64,000 nt of DNA from Lentilactobacillus kefiri (GCF_007989105.1 NZ_BJVK01000007.1:1-64000), one strand, 5' to 3'. Shown: positions 16,560-26,599, counted from the stretch's first letter. Made by a program: numbers and translations. Notes: a model not told the origin generated them from the letters alone.

Positions 16560-16682
16560 AAATGGTTTTATTGTGGCGAACCGGTCTATCCATTGGACGG
16601 ATCGGCTACCACTTGAGTATGTGCCTGAGCCCACCCACAAGCATTACCCAAAGGACCGTTTGTGAGTTAATTGTGTCGTTAA
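16560..16682. ncRNA. Candidate structured element of unknown type
   Basis: Two well-paired hairpins follow each other. GTGG/CCAC enclosing CCGGTC/GATCGG spans 16574-16613. ACCCACAA pairs with TTGTGAGT at about 16636-16677. No gene is seen from 16400 to 17120 and neither motif matches an RNA I recognise. It may be a small RNA or a leftover repeat. The region from 16683 to 16820 shows nothing else I can support. Confidence 0.35.
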
Positions 16683-16825
16683 AAATTCTATCCTTAAAAA
16701 GATGATCGGATTAAAAGCTAGCCTCCTTTCACACCTGATATTGCAAGAATACCCATGGAACCTTAATTCAGGCTTAAGAGACAAAGCAATCCGGTGGATA
16801 CAGGGGGGTTACTTCGACCTAGCCG

Positions 16826-16980
16826 AAACGTGCGCCGACAACCCTGACCGCTACACATAAACGAAAAATGGCTGGTTATTTGGTTTTATGTCGCTCGCAT
16901 TTTACTTAGCCGAAACGAGTTCCGACCGCCGGCTGTATGCGGCCCTGACCCCTACTGCATAAGAGAAGCCGGATTAACCA
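16826..16980. repeat. Truncated palindromic repeats (mosaic family, copies C1 and C2)
   Basis: CCTAGCCGAAACGTGCGCCGACAACCCTGACCGCTACACATAA near 16828 is the same end as copy C3, but the following stem is different. CTTAGCCGAAACGAGTTCCGACCGCC near 16905 begins a second partial unit ending in CCCTGACCCCTACTGCATAAG. These are tandem, partly deleted family members. Confidence 0.65.
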
Positions 16981-16987
16981 CTTCTAC

Positions 16988-17115
16988 CTAGCCGAAACGT
17001 GCGCCGACAACCCTGACCGCTACACATAAGCAAAAAATGGCTATCAATGAACAAAGAACGTTCATTAATAGCCATTTTCTGCTTATGCACCGCGGCCACC
17101 CGGGTCTCGTTGCAC
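16988..17115. repeat. Palindromic repeat, near-identical inverted partner of 51986-52096 (copy C3)
   Basis: Positions 17005-17115 are the reverse complement of 51986-52096 with two differences in 111 bases. Both differences are at positions that face each other in the stem (a T-A pair in one copy, C-G in the other). The core is a stem of more than 30 pairs ending in GCTAT..AATGAAC/GTTCATT..ATAGC. The end carries CCTAGCCGAAACGTG. Confidence 0.85.
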
Positions 17116-17120
17116 TCTCT

Positions 17121-17282
17121 CTAATCCACCTTAAAATTCGACTTAAATATAAAACCACAATTTGGGCACCTGTTCATCCCATAACTGATCGACATTGGTC
17201 GGTGGCACTTTGGGCAGTTTCCCTGCATTGGTCTTCTAATTTTCGTTGGTTTTGGTGCTTTTTGATCATCCTTATTGCTCAT
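17121..17282 (-). CDS. Small zinc-ribbon protein
   Basis: This 53-residue basic protein has two CxxC knuckles, CPKC near residue 23 and CPNC near residue 39, typical of a rubredoxin-like zinc ribbon. An N-terminal Lys/Pro/Arg-rich tail precedes them. Its ATG at 17282 follows AAGGGGA by seven bases. It lies between the palindromic repeat and kptA, about 20 bases downstream of the kptA stop on the same strand, so it may be co-transcribed with kptA. Nucleic acid or protein binding is plausible from the fold; the specific role is unknown. Confidence 0.7.
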   Translation of the reverse strand: MSNKDDQKAPKPTKIRRPMQGNCPKCHRPMSISYGMNRCPNCGFIFKSNFKVD

Positions 17283-17303
17283 TACACTATCCCCTTATGC
17301 CAT

Positions 17304-17852
17304 TTACTGGCTGATAATCTTTAAAAATTTCGCCGGCATTGCATCCACCAGCCAAACACCACTTTCGGTTGGGTAAAATAAGATCCCGGCATCGGCCGCT
17401 TTTTGAGCCGCCACTTCAAATATCACCGGATTTGGGTCCCGTCTTTTGCCAACCTGGACCGCCATTTTTTGGTTCGCTGACAAATGAACAAAATCCCGGT
17501 CCATCTTTTTCAGCCCTTCATCCACAATGAATTTAGCTGCCGCGTGAGTCGTTCCATGATACAGCTTCTCTGGTGGTTCGGTTGGCGGGGTTAACGGCTG
17601 TACGGGGACGCTATGCCCATATAATGCCAGAATAGTGTTGCCTTCGATGGCATACCGCTGTTTATCACTTTCCCGCATAATTTTGCGGATAATTTTTTCA
17701 CTGATTGGTGTGCCAAAATGTTGATTGAACTTTGTAATTAACGTTTGTAAATCCACCCGACCATATCGATCCAGTTTAATACCGATTTTATCCGGATGAT
17801 GACGCAACACAAACGACAATCGTTTACTTAACCGTGTTAATTGATGATCCAT
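17304..17852 (-). CDS. kptA: RNA 2'-phosphotransferase KptA/Tpt1
   Basis: This transfers an internal RNA 2'-phosphate to NAD+. The 182 residues have the conserved KptA sequence: SKRLSFVLRHHPDKIGIKLDRYGRVD near the N-terminus, a winged-helix part, and the NAD-binding half with LYHGTTHAAAKFIVDEGLK and DFVHLSAN. The ATG at 17852 has GGAG eight bases upstream; longer in-frame starts lack an RBS. In bacteria there is no known tRNA-splicing substrate, so the biological role is unclear. A hairpin with T-run lies upstream on the same strand at about 17918-17945. Confidence 0.9.
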   Translation of the reverse strand: MDHQLTRLSKRLSFVLRHHPDKIGIKLDRYGRVDLQTLITKFNQHFGTPISEKIIRKIMRESDKQRYAIEGNTILALYGHSVPVQPLTPPTEPPEKLYHGTTHAAAKFIVDEGLKKMDRDFVHLSANQKMAVQVGKRRDPNPVIFEVAAQKAADAGILFYPTESGVWLVDAMPAKFLKIISQ

Positions 17853-18205
17853 TTGAAGAACTCCAATCATTGAGAAGTTAAATCTATTATAATCCCAATT
17901 ACCGCTGGACAACAAAAAAGCGCCAGACAGTAAGCCTGAACGCTGCAGCATATTTATATTTAGAGGGGGAACTTATATCTTGGAGGAGATGTAAGTTAAA
18001 TCAAGCACCATACTTTGGAGGAGTAATTTGCTTGGTAATCAACTTCTCTTAAAAATTGATTGTCTTTATATTAGGTTCACCAGCTTAAACCAGCCTTAAA
18101 TAAGTATGACGAAACTGTGAAGTCAGAAAAATTTGTCGTTAAACGTGTTGTTGATCAGATTTTCTTATATAATTGGAGATAGAAATTTTTCTGAAAGGAT
18201 TCAAT

Positions 18206-18844
18206 ATGAAAACCATTTACTTTGTGCGCCATGGTCAAACGCTACTCAACCGCTTCCGCAGAATGCAAGGCTGGGTGGATTCGCCATTAACTGAAAAGGG
18301 TGAAGCTCAGGCCAAAGCGGCAGGAGAAAAACTGGATAATGTTCATTTTGATTTAGCTGTCAGTTCAGATATGATGCGGGCCATTCACACGTTGGACATC
18401 ATTTTGGCAAATAATCATCAATCACAAAATGTTACCAGAGAAATCCATAAAGACATTCGGGAAATTTATTTTGGTTCATTTGAAGGTGTCGATAGTACTC
18501 TGACCTGGAACATCATTGGAGCACCCCATGGAAACCGCAGTCAGGAAGTCTTAATCAAACAGTATGGCTTGATTAAAATGCGTGATTTCATGCACGACGC
18601 TGATCCGTTTCACGAAGCTGAGACTGCCGCCCAACTTGAAGAACGGATCAAACGGTCTGTTAAACACATCCAAGACGAATTGGAAGATGGGCAGAATGCC
18701 ATCGTTGTTTCACATGGAACTTTCTTGAGAAACGTTGCTTCGATGTACACCGATAAGGTACCGTACGTTGAACAACCAACTAATGGCAGTATTATGGCCC
18801 TTGATGTGACTAATACGCCAACCCTGATTTCATATAATAAATAA
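18206..18844 (+). CDS. Histidine phosphatase (phosphoglycerate mutase-like) protein
   Basis: The 212 residues have the branch-1 histidine phosphatase signature FVRHGQTLLN with catalytic His near residue 8, a second Arg in SSDMMRA, the acid/base Glu region REIYFGSFEG, and the closing VVSHGTFLRN. The ATG at 18206 follows GAAAGGA. This is a broad-specificity family (GpmB/PhoE-like) and the substrate cannot be given. It stands alone, head-on to the replication fork, between lone promoter sequence and a bidirectional terminator. Confidence 0.88.
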   Translation: MKTIYFVRHGQTLLNRFRRMQGWVDSPLTEKGEAQAKAAGEKLDNVHFDLAVSSDMMRAIHTLDIILANNHQSQNVTREIHKDIREIYFGSFEGVDSTLTWNIIGAPHGNRSQEVLIKQYGLIKMRDFMHDADPFHEAETAAQLEERIKRSVKHIQDELEDGQNAIVVSHGTFLRNVASMYTDKVPYVEQPTNGSIMALDVTNTPTLISYNK

Positions 18845-18851
18845 TAAAAAT

Positions 18852-18897
18852 CTCACCAGCAGACGTCATCATGAGCTGTCTGTCAGTGAGATTTTTT
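18852..18897. terminator. Bidirectional terminator
   Basis: ATCTCAC..GCAGAC pairs with GTCTG..GTGAGAT, followed by TTTTTT; AAAAAT on the other side provides a T-run for the convergent lepB. Confidence 0.85.
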
Positions 18898-18909
18898 AAT
18901 TATTCGATT

Positions 18910-19497
18910 TTAATAACCCAAACTGTTTACATTGGTTCGTTTAGTCTTGTTGGTTTCCCAGAAGAAAGTCTTGGCAACTCCGGTGATCTTCTTTTTAGGA
19001 ACGAATCCCCAATAACGGCCGTCATTAGAAACGCTTCGGTGATCTCCCAAAACGAAATATTCACCCTTGGGAACCCGGGTTGCATTGGTATTCTTATTCC
19101 AGCTCTTGGATAATGATTTCAAATTCCAATTACCGGTACCCGTTGTTCGTTCGCTCATACTAATGAACTTCTGTGGAACAACTTTTCCGTTAACGTAAAT
19201 ATTCCCGTTCTTGCTGGAAACTGTATCGCCGGGAAGACCGATAACCCGCTTAACGTAGTCTGTCTTAGGCTTTGTGGCGGTTGGATCTTCGCCATGAGCA
19301 TCAAAAACAATGACACTCAAGTGCTTAACCTTGGCATGACGCCAAACAATCAAACGCTCCTTATTGATCAAGTTGGGCTCCATTGAAGGACCGTCAACCC
19401 GAGCAAAGGTGAAAACAAATTGTCGAATCAATAAGGCGACAAGTAAACCTACAATAATAGGAATTACCCAACTCATTATGTCTTTAAATAATTTCAT
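18910..19497 (-). CDS. lepB: Signal peptidase I
   Basis: This membrane serine/lysine protease cuts secretory signal peptides outside the membrane. The 195 residues have one N-terminal membrane helix (about 10-30), the catalytic Ser in DGPSMEPN (Ser38), the general base Lys in YVKRVIGLPGD (Lys83) and the box E GDHRSVSNDGRYWG. AGGAG lies eight bases before the ATG at 19497. It is a single-gene unit. Several secreted proteins in this window are plausible clients. Confidence 0.94.
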   Translation of the reverse strand: MKLFKDIMSWVIPIIVGLLVALLIRQFVFTFARVDGPSMEPNLINKERLIVWRHAKVKHLSVIVFDAHGEDPTATKPKTDYVKRVIGLPGDTVSSKNGNIYVNGKVVPQKFISMSERTTGTGNWNLKSLSKSWNKNTNATRVPKGEYFVLGDHRSVSNDGRYWGFVPKKKITGVAKTFFWETNKTKRTNVNSLGY

Positions 19498-19702
19498 CAA
19501 AAAAGCTCCTTTGTGAACTACACAATTAGGAATGCATACTATCCATAATGGTTAGCTTACGCAATCGATATTAATTCTATCACATTTGCCTGCCATGACA
19601 ACATTTTCGCCGATAATTAACAGAACCCTAATTTATTGCTCATATTAAAATCAGACTGTATGATAATTTGGATGACTTTGCTTGTGAAATAGAGGTGAAC
19701 AT

Positions 19703-20905
19703 ATGAACTCGAACTCAAAAAAGAAAAATAAATTGTGGCTGGTCTTTATTCTGGGAACTATCAGTGCAACAGGTCCGCTGTCCATTGACTTATACCTGCC
19801 CGCTTTACCCCAAATGACGCGGGATCTAAACGCCCAGCCATCACTCATCCAGCTTAGTTTGAGTGCCTGTCTGATTGGCCTGGCGTTGGGGCAGCTAATC
19901 TCCGGTCCGCTCAGTGATAAGTACGGCCGCAAAAAGCCCCTGATGGTTGGCTTTTTTATCTTTGGATTGGTTTCTTTGATGATTGCCTATAGCCATTCGG
20001 TTTATCTCTTAATCCTGTTAAGATTCATTCAGGGATTGGCAGGGGCAAGCGGCCAGGTATTGTCCAGGGCAATTGCTTCAGACATGTTTTCCGGACCGCT
20101 ATTAACCAAGTTTTACTCGATGCTGTCGGCCGTTAATGGGATTTTCCCAGTTATTTCGCCAGTGATTGGCGGTTTTATGATTCGCTATGTCGAATGGCAG
20201 GGGGTTTTCATTCTTTTGGCTGGAGTCGGCTTTGTCATTGTATTGGCCCTTTGGCTGGGAATCAAAGAAACCCTGCCAGTTGAGAATCGCATTTCAGGAA
20301 GCCCAACAAAGTCGATCACCCAAATGTTTAAGCTGCTGAAAAATTCCCGGTTTGTTCGCTTGATTCTGGCGACCGGGTTGGTATCCGGCGGGCTGTTTAG
20401 CTATATTTCCGCTTCATCCTTCGTCTTCCAAAACTTCTTCCATATGTCAGTCCAGAGTTTCAGTCTTTTATACGCATTAAATGGCATTGGAATTGCGATT
20501 GGATCCGTTATCCCCGGAACTTTAGCCGGTCGGTTTACAGAAGCAAACCAGACCAAAATCATTTTAACTTCAACATTTATGACATCCCTGCTGTTGACGT
20601 TCAGCGCACTGTTTCTAAACAACCTGGTGCTGGTCATTGTTCTGGTATTTTTGACTGTTACACAGTTCGGCATGCTCTTTACACTCACCACTTCAATCAT
20701 CATGAACCTGAGTCTGCATAACAACGGTGGTCTGTCGGCAATGCTGGGACTATCTCAAAATGCAATCGGTGGGTTGATGTCACCACTTGTTGGTTTGATG
20801 GGAACCGCCACATACCTGCCAATGTCTTTGTCAATTATGGCTTGTATGGGACTAAGCCTGTTATTATTCGCCACGATTCATAATAAGAAGCAGAAGTTGA
20901 ATTAA
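19703..20905 (+). CDS. Bcr/CflA-family multidrug efflux MFS transporter
   Basis: The 400-residue, 12-helix major facilitator protein has the DHA1 Bcr/CflA signatures GPLSIDLYLPALPQM in helix 1 and the loop 2-3 motif GPLSDKYGRKKPL. AGAGGTGA precedes the ATG. The family exports drugs such as bicyclomycin or chloramphenicol, and some members export sulphonamides or dipeptides; the substrate here is unknown. It is a lone gene facing lepB divergently and ends at a strong terminator. Confidence 0.9.
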   Translation: MNSNSKKKNKLWLVFILGTISATGPLSIDLYLPALPQMTRDLNAQPSLIQLSLSACLIGLALGQLISGPLSDKYGRKKPLMVGFFIFGLVSLMIAYSHSVYLLILLRFIQGLAGASGQVLSRAIASDMFSGPLLTKFYSMLSAVNGIFPVISPVIGGFMIRYVEWQGVFILLAGVGFVIVLALWLGIKETLPVENRISGSPTKSITQMFKLLKNSRFVRLILATGLVSGGLFSYISASSFVFQNFFHMSVQSFSLLYALNGIGIAIGSVIPGTLAGRFTEANQTKIILTSTFMTSLLLTFSALFLNNLVLVIVLVFLTVTQFGMLFTLTTSIIMNLSLHNNGGLSAMLGLSQNAIGGLMSPLVGLMGTATYLPMSLSIMACMGLSLLLFATIHNKKQKLN

Positions 20906-20955
20906 ATGAGTTAAAGGGGGGCCCACAGTCCGTTCGGTCCCCAATTAAACAAAGC

Positions 20956-21006
20956 AATGAGGCTGAAACAAAGTTTTTAATTTTGTTTCAGCCTCATTGT
21001 TTTTTA
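20956..21006. terminator. Terminator between the exporter and mnmG
   Basis: AATGAGGCTGAAACAAA pairs with TTTGTTTCAGCCTCATT and is followed by GTTTTTTATTTT. Confidence 0.85.
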
Positions 21007-21057
21007 TTTTAAATTAGGTAGGCAGCGACAGTGTGTCAGTCACCACTCGGATAATCC

Positions 21058-22989
21058 TTATTCAGCAAGTTTGCTAATCTTTCCCTGTTGGATATAAACG
21101 CTCAAAATTGCGATATCCGCAGGGTTGACACCACTAATTCGAGAAGCTTGGGCAATTGTTTCCGGATGAATCTTTTGAAGCTTTTGACGGGCTTCGGTGG
21201 CAATGCCATCAATTGCGTCGTAGTCAATTCGATCGGGAATCTTCTTAGCTTCCATCCGCTTCATCTTCTCAACACTTTGCTCAGCCTTTTTAATGTAGCC
21301 GGCATATTTCGTCTGAATTTCAATCTGTTCAATCACGTGACGGTCTGGTGTCTTTTCTGGGCCTGGGATGAATCTCATCAATGTTTTGTAGTCAACATAT
21401 GGGCGACGCAGGAAGATTGATGCCAAGACGCCATCTTGAAGCGGCTTGTCGCCATGTTCCTGAATAAACTTGTTAACTTCGTCTGATGGCTTGATCCGAA
21501 TGGTATTCAAGCGCTCAAATTCATCTTCAATGGCTTTCTTTTTCTCAAGGAATTTTGCGTATCTTTCATCAGAAATGAGGCCGATTTCATGGCCCTTCTC
21601 TGTCAAACGCATATCCGCGTTGTCGGTCCGCAACAGCAGACGGTATTCAGCACGGCTGGTCAACAGACGGTAGGGTTCTTTAGTTCCCTTGGTAACCAAA
21701 TCATCGATCATAACGCCGATGTATGCTTCATTTCGTTTCAACACAAATGGTCCTTTGCCAAGTGCCCGACGACCAGCGTTAATTCCGGCAATCAGTCCTT
21801 GACCGGCAGCCTCTTCATAACCTGAAGTTCCGTTGGTCTGACCAGCAGTGAATAAGTTTTTAACCACTTTGGTCTCCAACGTTGGCTTAAGTTGATAAGG
21901 TGCGACAACATCATATTCGATCGCATAACCGGGACGCATCATCTGAGCGTTTTCCATTCCTACGATTGAATGAATCATCTTTTGCTGAACTTCTTCGGGC
22001 ATTGAGGTTGAAAGACCGTCAACGTACCATTCCTCAGTATGCCGTCCTTCAGGCTCCAAGAATAATTGATGGCGGCTCTTATCAGCGAACCGAACAACTT
22101 TATCCTCAATTGATGGGCAATAACGAGGGCCAACTCCTTCGATCACACCAGTGAACATAGGTGCCCGGTCGAGATTATCACGGATAATTTTATGAGTTGT
22201 CTCGTTGGTATAAGTCAACCAACAGGACAATTGATCCTTAACTGCCAAATAGTTTTCATCAGAAGATTCGAAACTAAAGTGGTACGGCTTTTCATCTCCA
22301 GGCTGTTCTTCAGTCTTTGAGTAATCGATCGTTGTTCCATCAACCCGTGGAGGGGTTCCGGTCTTAAATCTCTCCAGATCAAAGCCTAATTCTTCCAAAT
22401 TTCCTGAAAGCTTTTCGGCTGGCTGAGAGTTGTTGGGACCGGAAGCATACATCAATTCACCAATGATAATCTTGCCACGGGCAGCGGTACCGGCTGCAAT
22501 CACGACTGCTTTTGCGTAGCATTCAGCACCGGTATTTGTAATCACACCTTTGCAGACACCATCTTTAACAATCAAAGAATCAACAATTCCCTGACGCAAA
22601 GTTAAATTAGGCTCTTTTTCAATTGTGTGTTTCATTTCTGCATGATAGGCATGTTTATCGGCTTGGGCTCGCAAAGCTTGAACGGCAGGGCCTTTACCAG
22701 TATTCAGCATTCTCATCTGAACGTATGTCTTATCAATGTTCTTACCCATTTCACCACCAAGTGCATCGACTTCGCGGACAACGGTTCCTTTGGCAGGGCC
22801 GCCGACAGATGGATTACATGGCATAAATGCGACCATATCAAGGTTAATTGTCAGCAGTAGGGTTTTATTCCCCATTCTGGCAGCTGCCAATGCAGCCTCA
22901 CAGCCGGCATGGCCGGCACCAACAACGATGACATCATAATCTTGGCCGCGATATTTTTGTTTAACATCGCTAACTCTTAAACTTTTCAA
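21058..22989 (-). CDS. mnmG: tRNA uridine-5-carboxymethylaminomethyl enzyme MnmG
   Basis: With MnmE this modifies wobble U34 of several tRNAs using FAD and methylene-THF. The 643 residues include the FAD Rossmann motif [31 protein letters not shown], the [18 protein letters not shown] block and a helical C-terminal MnmE-binding domain. I take the TTG at 22989, eight bases after GGAGG; the ATG at 23013 lies in the parS palindrome and upstream of that RBS. It follows mnmE in the conserved jag-mnmE-mnmG block. Confidence 0.94.
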   Translation of the reverse strand: MKSLRVSDVKQKYRGQDYDVIVVGAGHAGCEAALAAARMGNKTLLLTINLDMVAFMPCNPSVGGPAKGTVVREVDALGGEMGKNIDKTYVQMRMLNTGKGPAVQALRAQADKHAYHAEMKHTIEKEPNLTLRQGIVDSLIVKDGVCKGVITNTGAECYAKAVVIAAGTAARGKIIIGELMYASGPNNSQPAEKLSGNLEELGFDLERFKTGTPPRVDGTTIDYSKTEEQPGDEKPYHFSFESSDENYLAVKDQLSCWLTYTNETTHKIIRDNLDRAPMFTGVIEGVGPRYCPSIEDKVVRFADKSRHQLFLEPEGRHTEEWYVDGLSTSMPEEVQQKMIHSIVGMENAQMMRPGYAIEYDVVAPYQLKPTLETKVVKNLFTAGQTNGTSGYEEAAGQGLIAGINAGRRALGKGPFVLKRNEAYIGVMIDDLVTKGTKEPYRLLTSRAEYRLLLRTDNADMRLTEKGHEIGLISDERYAKFLEKKKAIEDEFERLNTIRIKPSDEVNKFIQEHGDKPLQDGVLASIFLRRPYVDYKTLMRFIPGPEKTPDRHVIEQIEIQTKYAGYIKKAEQSVEKMKRMEAKKIPDRIDYDAIDGIATEARQKLQKIHPETIAQASRISGVNPADIAILSVYIQQGKISKLAE

Positions 22990-23005
22990 CTGTTTTTCCT
23001 CCAAA

Positions 23006-23021
23006 TGTTTCACATGAAACA
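23006..23021. promoter_or_regulatory. parS site between mnmE and mnmG
   Basis: TGTTTCACATGAAACA, 16 bp, same sequence as the sites at 9077, 12263 and 39780. Confidence 0.75.
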
Positions 23022-23023
23022 GG

Positions 23024-24418
23024 TTATTTTCCTAAACAGAACTGACTGAACAACTGATCGATTAATTCATCTTGATAGCTGTCTCCGGTAATTTCACCCA
23101 AGAAATCCCAGCAACGGGTCATATCGATTTGAACCAAATCAACCGGCATGCCATCATCGAGTCCCTTAACAACATCTTCCAAAGCCTGTTTGGCTTGGTT
23201 GAGAAGACCAATGTGACGGGCATTCGTGACCATGATGTCGTTTTGACTACTTTCAATTCCTTCATCAAAGAACATTTTGGCAATCAGTTCCTCCAATGAG
23301 GTTAATCCGTCAGCCTTAATGGCAGAAGTTGAAATAATATTGTTGCCACCAGACAGGGATTTGATTTTGTCTAAATCAATTTTAGTTGGTAAATCTGTCT
23401 TATTAAGAATGATAATGCGTTGTTTATCTTTAGTCGCATCCAATAACTTCAAATCTTCATCCGTTAACGGTTCGCTGGCGTTTAAAACCAACAGGACCAA
23501 ATCAGCACTGTTGATTGCCTTTCGTGACCGGTCAACACCGATTTTTTCAACTTTATCGGTCGTATCCCGGATGCCGGCAGTGTCAACCAGCTTCAATGGC
23601 ACTCCACGAACATTAACGTATTCTTCCAAAACATCTCTGGTCGTTCCGGGAACGTCGGTTACAATCGCCTTGTCTTCATGAAGCAGATTGTTCAACAAGC
23701 TTGATTTACCAACATTTGGCCGGCCAATAATCGAAGTGGCCAAGCCTTCCCGCAAGATCTTTCCTTGTTTGGCTGTCTTAAGCAGCTGAACAATTCGGCT
23801 GTGAACATCGGTGGCCTTTTCCCGCAATAATTTACTGGTCATTGTTTCGACGTCATCGTACTCAGGGTAGTCAATATTGACCTCAACTTGGGCAAGAACA
23901 TCGAGAATATCTTTTCGAAGATGCTTGATCAAGTGGGACAGATTCCCGTCCAGCTGACTAATGGCAGCTTTCATCGAACGGTCGGTTTTCGCCTCAATCA
24001 GATCCATTACGGCTTCTGACTGTGACAAATCAATTCGACCATTTAAAAATGCCCGCTTGGTAAATTCTCCGGGTTCGGCCATTCTGGCGCCATTGCTGAG
24101 GACTAATTGAAGAATTCGGTTAGTAGCAACAATTCCACCGTGACAATTAATTTCAACAATGTCTTCTTCAGTATAGGTGTGGGGTGCTCTCATAACAGAA
24201 AGCATCACCTCATCGACTTCTTCATTCGTTTCGGGGTCAACTATGTGACCATAGTTGATCGTGTTACTGGCAACTTTATCGAGGTTTTTCCCACGATAGA
24301 GCTTTTTGGCAACATCGAATGCGTCCTCACCACTAATGCGCACAATCGAAATTCCACCTTCACCAGGCGGTGTCGAAATAGCTGCAATCGTATCAAATTC
24401 TGTTGTTGTTAAAACCAT
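23024..24418 (-). CDS. mnmE: tRNA modification GTPase MnmE
   Basis: This is the partner of MnmG in U34 modification. The 464 residues comprise an N-terminal formyl-THF-binding domain (about 1-120: [22 protein letters not shown]), a helical domain, and an inserted G domain with [25 protein letters not shown] and NKTD. The essential C-terminal CxGK reads FCLGK. The ATG at 24418 is preceded by GGAGGG. The start codon used by longer frames is a GTG in the RBS. Confidence 0.95.
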   Translation of the reverse strand: MVLTTTEFDTIAAISTPPGEGGISIVRISGEDAFDVAKKLYRGKNLDKVASNTINYGHIVDPETNEEVDEVMLSVMRAPHTYTEEDIVEINCHGGIVATNRILQLVLSNGARMAEPGEFTKRAFLNGRIDLSQSEAVMDLIEAKTDRSMKAAISQLDGNLSHLIKHLRKDILDVLAQVEVNIDYPEYDDVETMTSKLLREKATDVHSRIVQLLKTAKQGKILREGLATSIIGRPNVGKSSLLNNLLHEDKAIVTDVPGTTRDVLEEYVNVRGVPLKLVDTAGIRDTTDKVEKIGVDRSRKAINSADLVLLVLNASEPLTDEDLKLLDATKDKQRIIILNKTDLPTKIDLDKIKSLSGGNNIISTSAIKADGLTSLEELIAKMFFDEGIESSQNDIMVTNARHIGLLNQAKQALEDVVKGLDDGMPVDLVQIDMTRCWDFLGEITGDSYQDELIDQLFSQFCLGK

Positions 24419-24489
24419 GATTAAGCTTCCCTCCACGAATAATTGAATAGCGTTTCTAATTTAACCACAAAACTTATTTAAAAGCACAA

Positions 24490-24538
24490 AAAAAGCGCCA
24501 CTCCATGCCAAAAAAAGATAGCATGGATAAAGCACTTT
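24490..24538 (-). terminator. Terminator of jag
   Basis: On the minus strand AGTGCTTTATCCATGC pairs with GCATGGAGTGGCGCTT and is followed by TTTTTT. It separates jag from mnmE transcription. Confidence 0.75.
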
Positions 24539-24618
24539 GACTACTTTACCTAGTTAAGATAAGAATGATTACCTACATAATATTTGATAGCTACTGATTT
24601 GTCAATCAGTTTAAATAA

Positions 24619-25329
24619 CTATTTTGGCGCCACCACAATGACACGGTGGGGCTCTTTACCAGTCGAATAGGTCATGACATGGTCGTTGTTTGCCAATGCT
24701 GTATGGATCTGCTTCCGTTCAAATGATGGCATTGGGTTAAGGTATACCGGCTTACCGTTGGCAATCGCATTGCGGGCAGTTTTATCTGCCAATTGAATCA
24801 GCGATTCACTTCTTCTTGAACGATAGTTTGCGGTATCCAGTTCAACCGTGGTGTTATTGGCACCAAGTCGGTTAATGAAGATCTGAGATAGATTTTGGAG
24901 CGCATTAATCGTGCGGCCATGGCGACCGATTAAACGGCTTTCCTGGTCTGTATCAATATCAATATAGATTGAATGACGACTCTTTAAATCCAATTTTAAT
25001 TTAAACGAGAACCCCATCGCTTCCAAAACATCGTTGAGGTAGTTGGCCAATTTTTGGGAAACATCTTCGAGATCAACGGTATTTGTTGTGTTATCAGTAG
25101 TTGATTGATGATTGGATTCTTTATTAGAGACTGGTTTTTGAGTATTGGTAATTGTCTGAGCAGTTGCTTTTTTTACAAGTTCAACCTGTGCAAGTTTGCG
25201 ACCGAAACCTAAAAATCCGTTCTTAGGTTGTTGAATAACGGTAACTTCAACCTGGTCCTGTGTGAGTGATAATGCGGCTAAACCCTGTTCTACGGCGTCT
25301 TGAATGGTTTTTCCAGAGTAAACTGTCAT
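24619..25329 (-). CDS. khpB: RNA-binding protein Jag/KhpB
   Basis: The 236 residues are an N-terminal Jag domain (about 1-52: SGKTIQDAVEQGLAALSLTQDQVEV..NGFLGFG), a charged linker, a KH domain with the SRLIGRHGRTINALQNL loop near residue 135, and a C-terminal R3H domain (RSLIQLADKTARNAI..MPSFERKQIHTAL). It is an RNA-binding regulator of cell division and envelope growth with KhpA. AAGGGAG precedes the ATG. Normally it directly follows yidC; here about 6 kb of other genes intervene, so it must have its own promoter. Confidence 0.94.
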   Translation of the reverse strand: MTVYSGKTIQDAVEQGLAALSLTQDQVEVTVIQQPKNGFLGFGRKLAQVELVKKATAQTITNTQKPVSNKESNHQSTTDNTTNTVDLEDVSQKLANYLNDVLEAMGFSFKLKLDLKSRHSIYIDIDTDQESRLIGRHGRTINALQNLSQIFINRLGANNTTVELDTANYRSRRSESLIQLADKTARNAIANGKPVYLNPMPSFERKQIHTALANNDHVMTYSTGKEPHRVIVVAPK

Positions 25330-25597
25330 AATAAACTCCCTTTATTTGAATTAACTGGTTAATAATAGCATAAAAACGCGCATTAATAAACGGTTTGTCG
25401 CGAAAAACGGAAACTAAACGCAAACTTTAAACAGTTTGTCACATTTGAAATCATATCGTTTTAAATTGACATCCAAAGAAGCTATAATCGTCATTAAATA
25501 GCACCTTAAATAGCACCTTTTGAACAGACAGGTTTGTCAGGATCGACACCAGACATAATCACAGCCAATTTAGGTTTTCGATTTGGGAAGTGATCGT

Positions 25598-26551
25598 ATG
25601 GCGAATACAAATCAATATGACGCCGGCCGAAACATTCAAAAAGACCGCCAACACAGACTTTATAAATTACAAGAAGCGCAACAGATTACTTGGATTAACC
25701 TGAGTGCGTACACTGCAATCATGGTTGCAGAACTGACGATTGGATTCTTGGCTCAAATCACGGTTTTAATTGCCGATGGGCTGAATAATCTAACCGGAGT
25801 TTGTGGCGCAGTAATTTTAATCATTGGACTTAAAGTATCCAAGCGACCACCGGATTCCAATCACGTGGTTGGCCACTGGCAGTACGAAAACATTGCCGCA
25901 TTATTATCTGCGACGATTATGTTCGCGGTTAGTATCCAAATTTTTGTTGACGGCTGCTTTGCCGTTCAACGATTTTTAGCAGGACACATCATCCGACCGA
26001 ACTATTGGTCCTTGGGTGTGAGTCTCGCTGCCGCCGGAATTATCTCAATTCTGGCACGCTACAACCGAATTCAAGGTGCTCAGCTCAATAATCAATCGCT
26101 GGCAGCTTCAGGGCAGGATCTAAAAAGTGATGCCTGGACCAGTTTTGGCACGTTTCTTTCCATCGGCGGTGCCTATCTTGGCGCTCAATGGTTGGATGGC
26201 GCTGCAACCTTGATTGTTGGCTGCTTAATATTCCATTCTTCAATTAGTATTTTCAAAACAACCATCATGCGTTTGAGTGAAGGATTTGACCCTAAAGACA
26301 TCGAACTTTACAGTCAAACAATCCAAACGATTCCCGGAATCCTGGGGATCCAAGGAATTGAACCCCGCTGGCTGGGAGATCAGATTGTCATGAAAGTCGG
26401 GATTTATCTCCCTGACCAAACGGAATTGAGAACTTCTTACGCGATTGGTGAAAAAGTCGAACATGCACTCATGAAAAAATACGACATTCTGGATGCCGAT
26501 GTGATGTGCTATCCAGTCAGTCAAATGAACAATCCACATTCTGTCGATTAG
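25598..26551 (+). CDS. Cation diffusion facilitator (CDF) family transporter
   Basis: The 317 residues have six membrane helices and a cytoplasmic C-terminal domain. The metal-site regions are recognisable: ADGLNNLTG in helix 2 and SDAWTSFGTFLS (SDAxxS) in helix 5, with HVVGHWQYENIAALL between. The family exports Zn, Mn, Fe, Co or Cd against protons; the Asn in the DGLNN site makes metal choice uncertain. The ATG at 25598 follows GGGAAG. It is the first gene of the accessory segment between jag and yidC. The preceding 250 bases hold a TATAAT near 25481 and a tandem AAATAGCACCTT repeat near 25497-25520. Confidence 0.85.
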   Translation: MANTNQYDAGRNIQKDRQHRLYKLQEAQQITWINLSAYTAIMVAELTIGFLAQITVLIADGLNNLTGVCGAVILIIGLKVSKRPPDSNHVVGHWQYENIAALLSATIMFAVSIQIFVDGCFAVQRFLAGHIIRPNYWSLGVSLAAAGIISILARYNRIQGAQLNNQSLAASGQDLKSDAWTSFGTFLSIGGAYLGAQWLDGAATLIVGCLIFHSSISIFKTTIMRLSEGFDPKDIELYSQTIQTIPGILGIQGIEPRWLGDQIVMKVGIYLPDQTELRTSYAIGEKVEHALMKKYDILDADVMCYPVSQMNNPHSVD

Positions 26552-26560
26552 CAAAAGCCA

Positions 26561-26589
26561 TTGACAAATAAAAAAATGACTGCTATATT
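26561..26589 (+). promoter_or_regulatory. Promoter of the divergent T-box leader
   Basis: TTGACA (26561-26566) and TATATT (26584-26589) have a 17-bp spacer. Confidence 0.75.
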
Positions 26590-26599
26590 CGATTCTAAT

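Noticed and set aside
16692-16780. A minus-strand 12-codon frame MGILAISGVKGG followed by GAAAGGAGG-like sequence, considered as a signalling peptide.
   Set aside because: It has only a weak RBS, no export partner, and lies in repeat-rich intergenic sequence.
18028-18102. A 24-codon plus-strand frame starting TTG after GGAGG, and a start-stop ATGTAA just before it.
   Set aside because: The product has no recognisable features, there is no clear promoter, and short frames after GGAGG-like sequence are common here.
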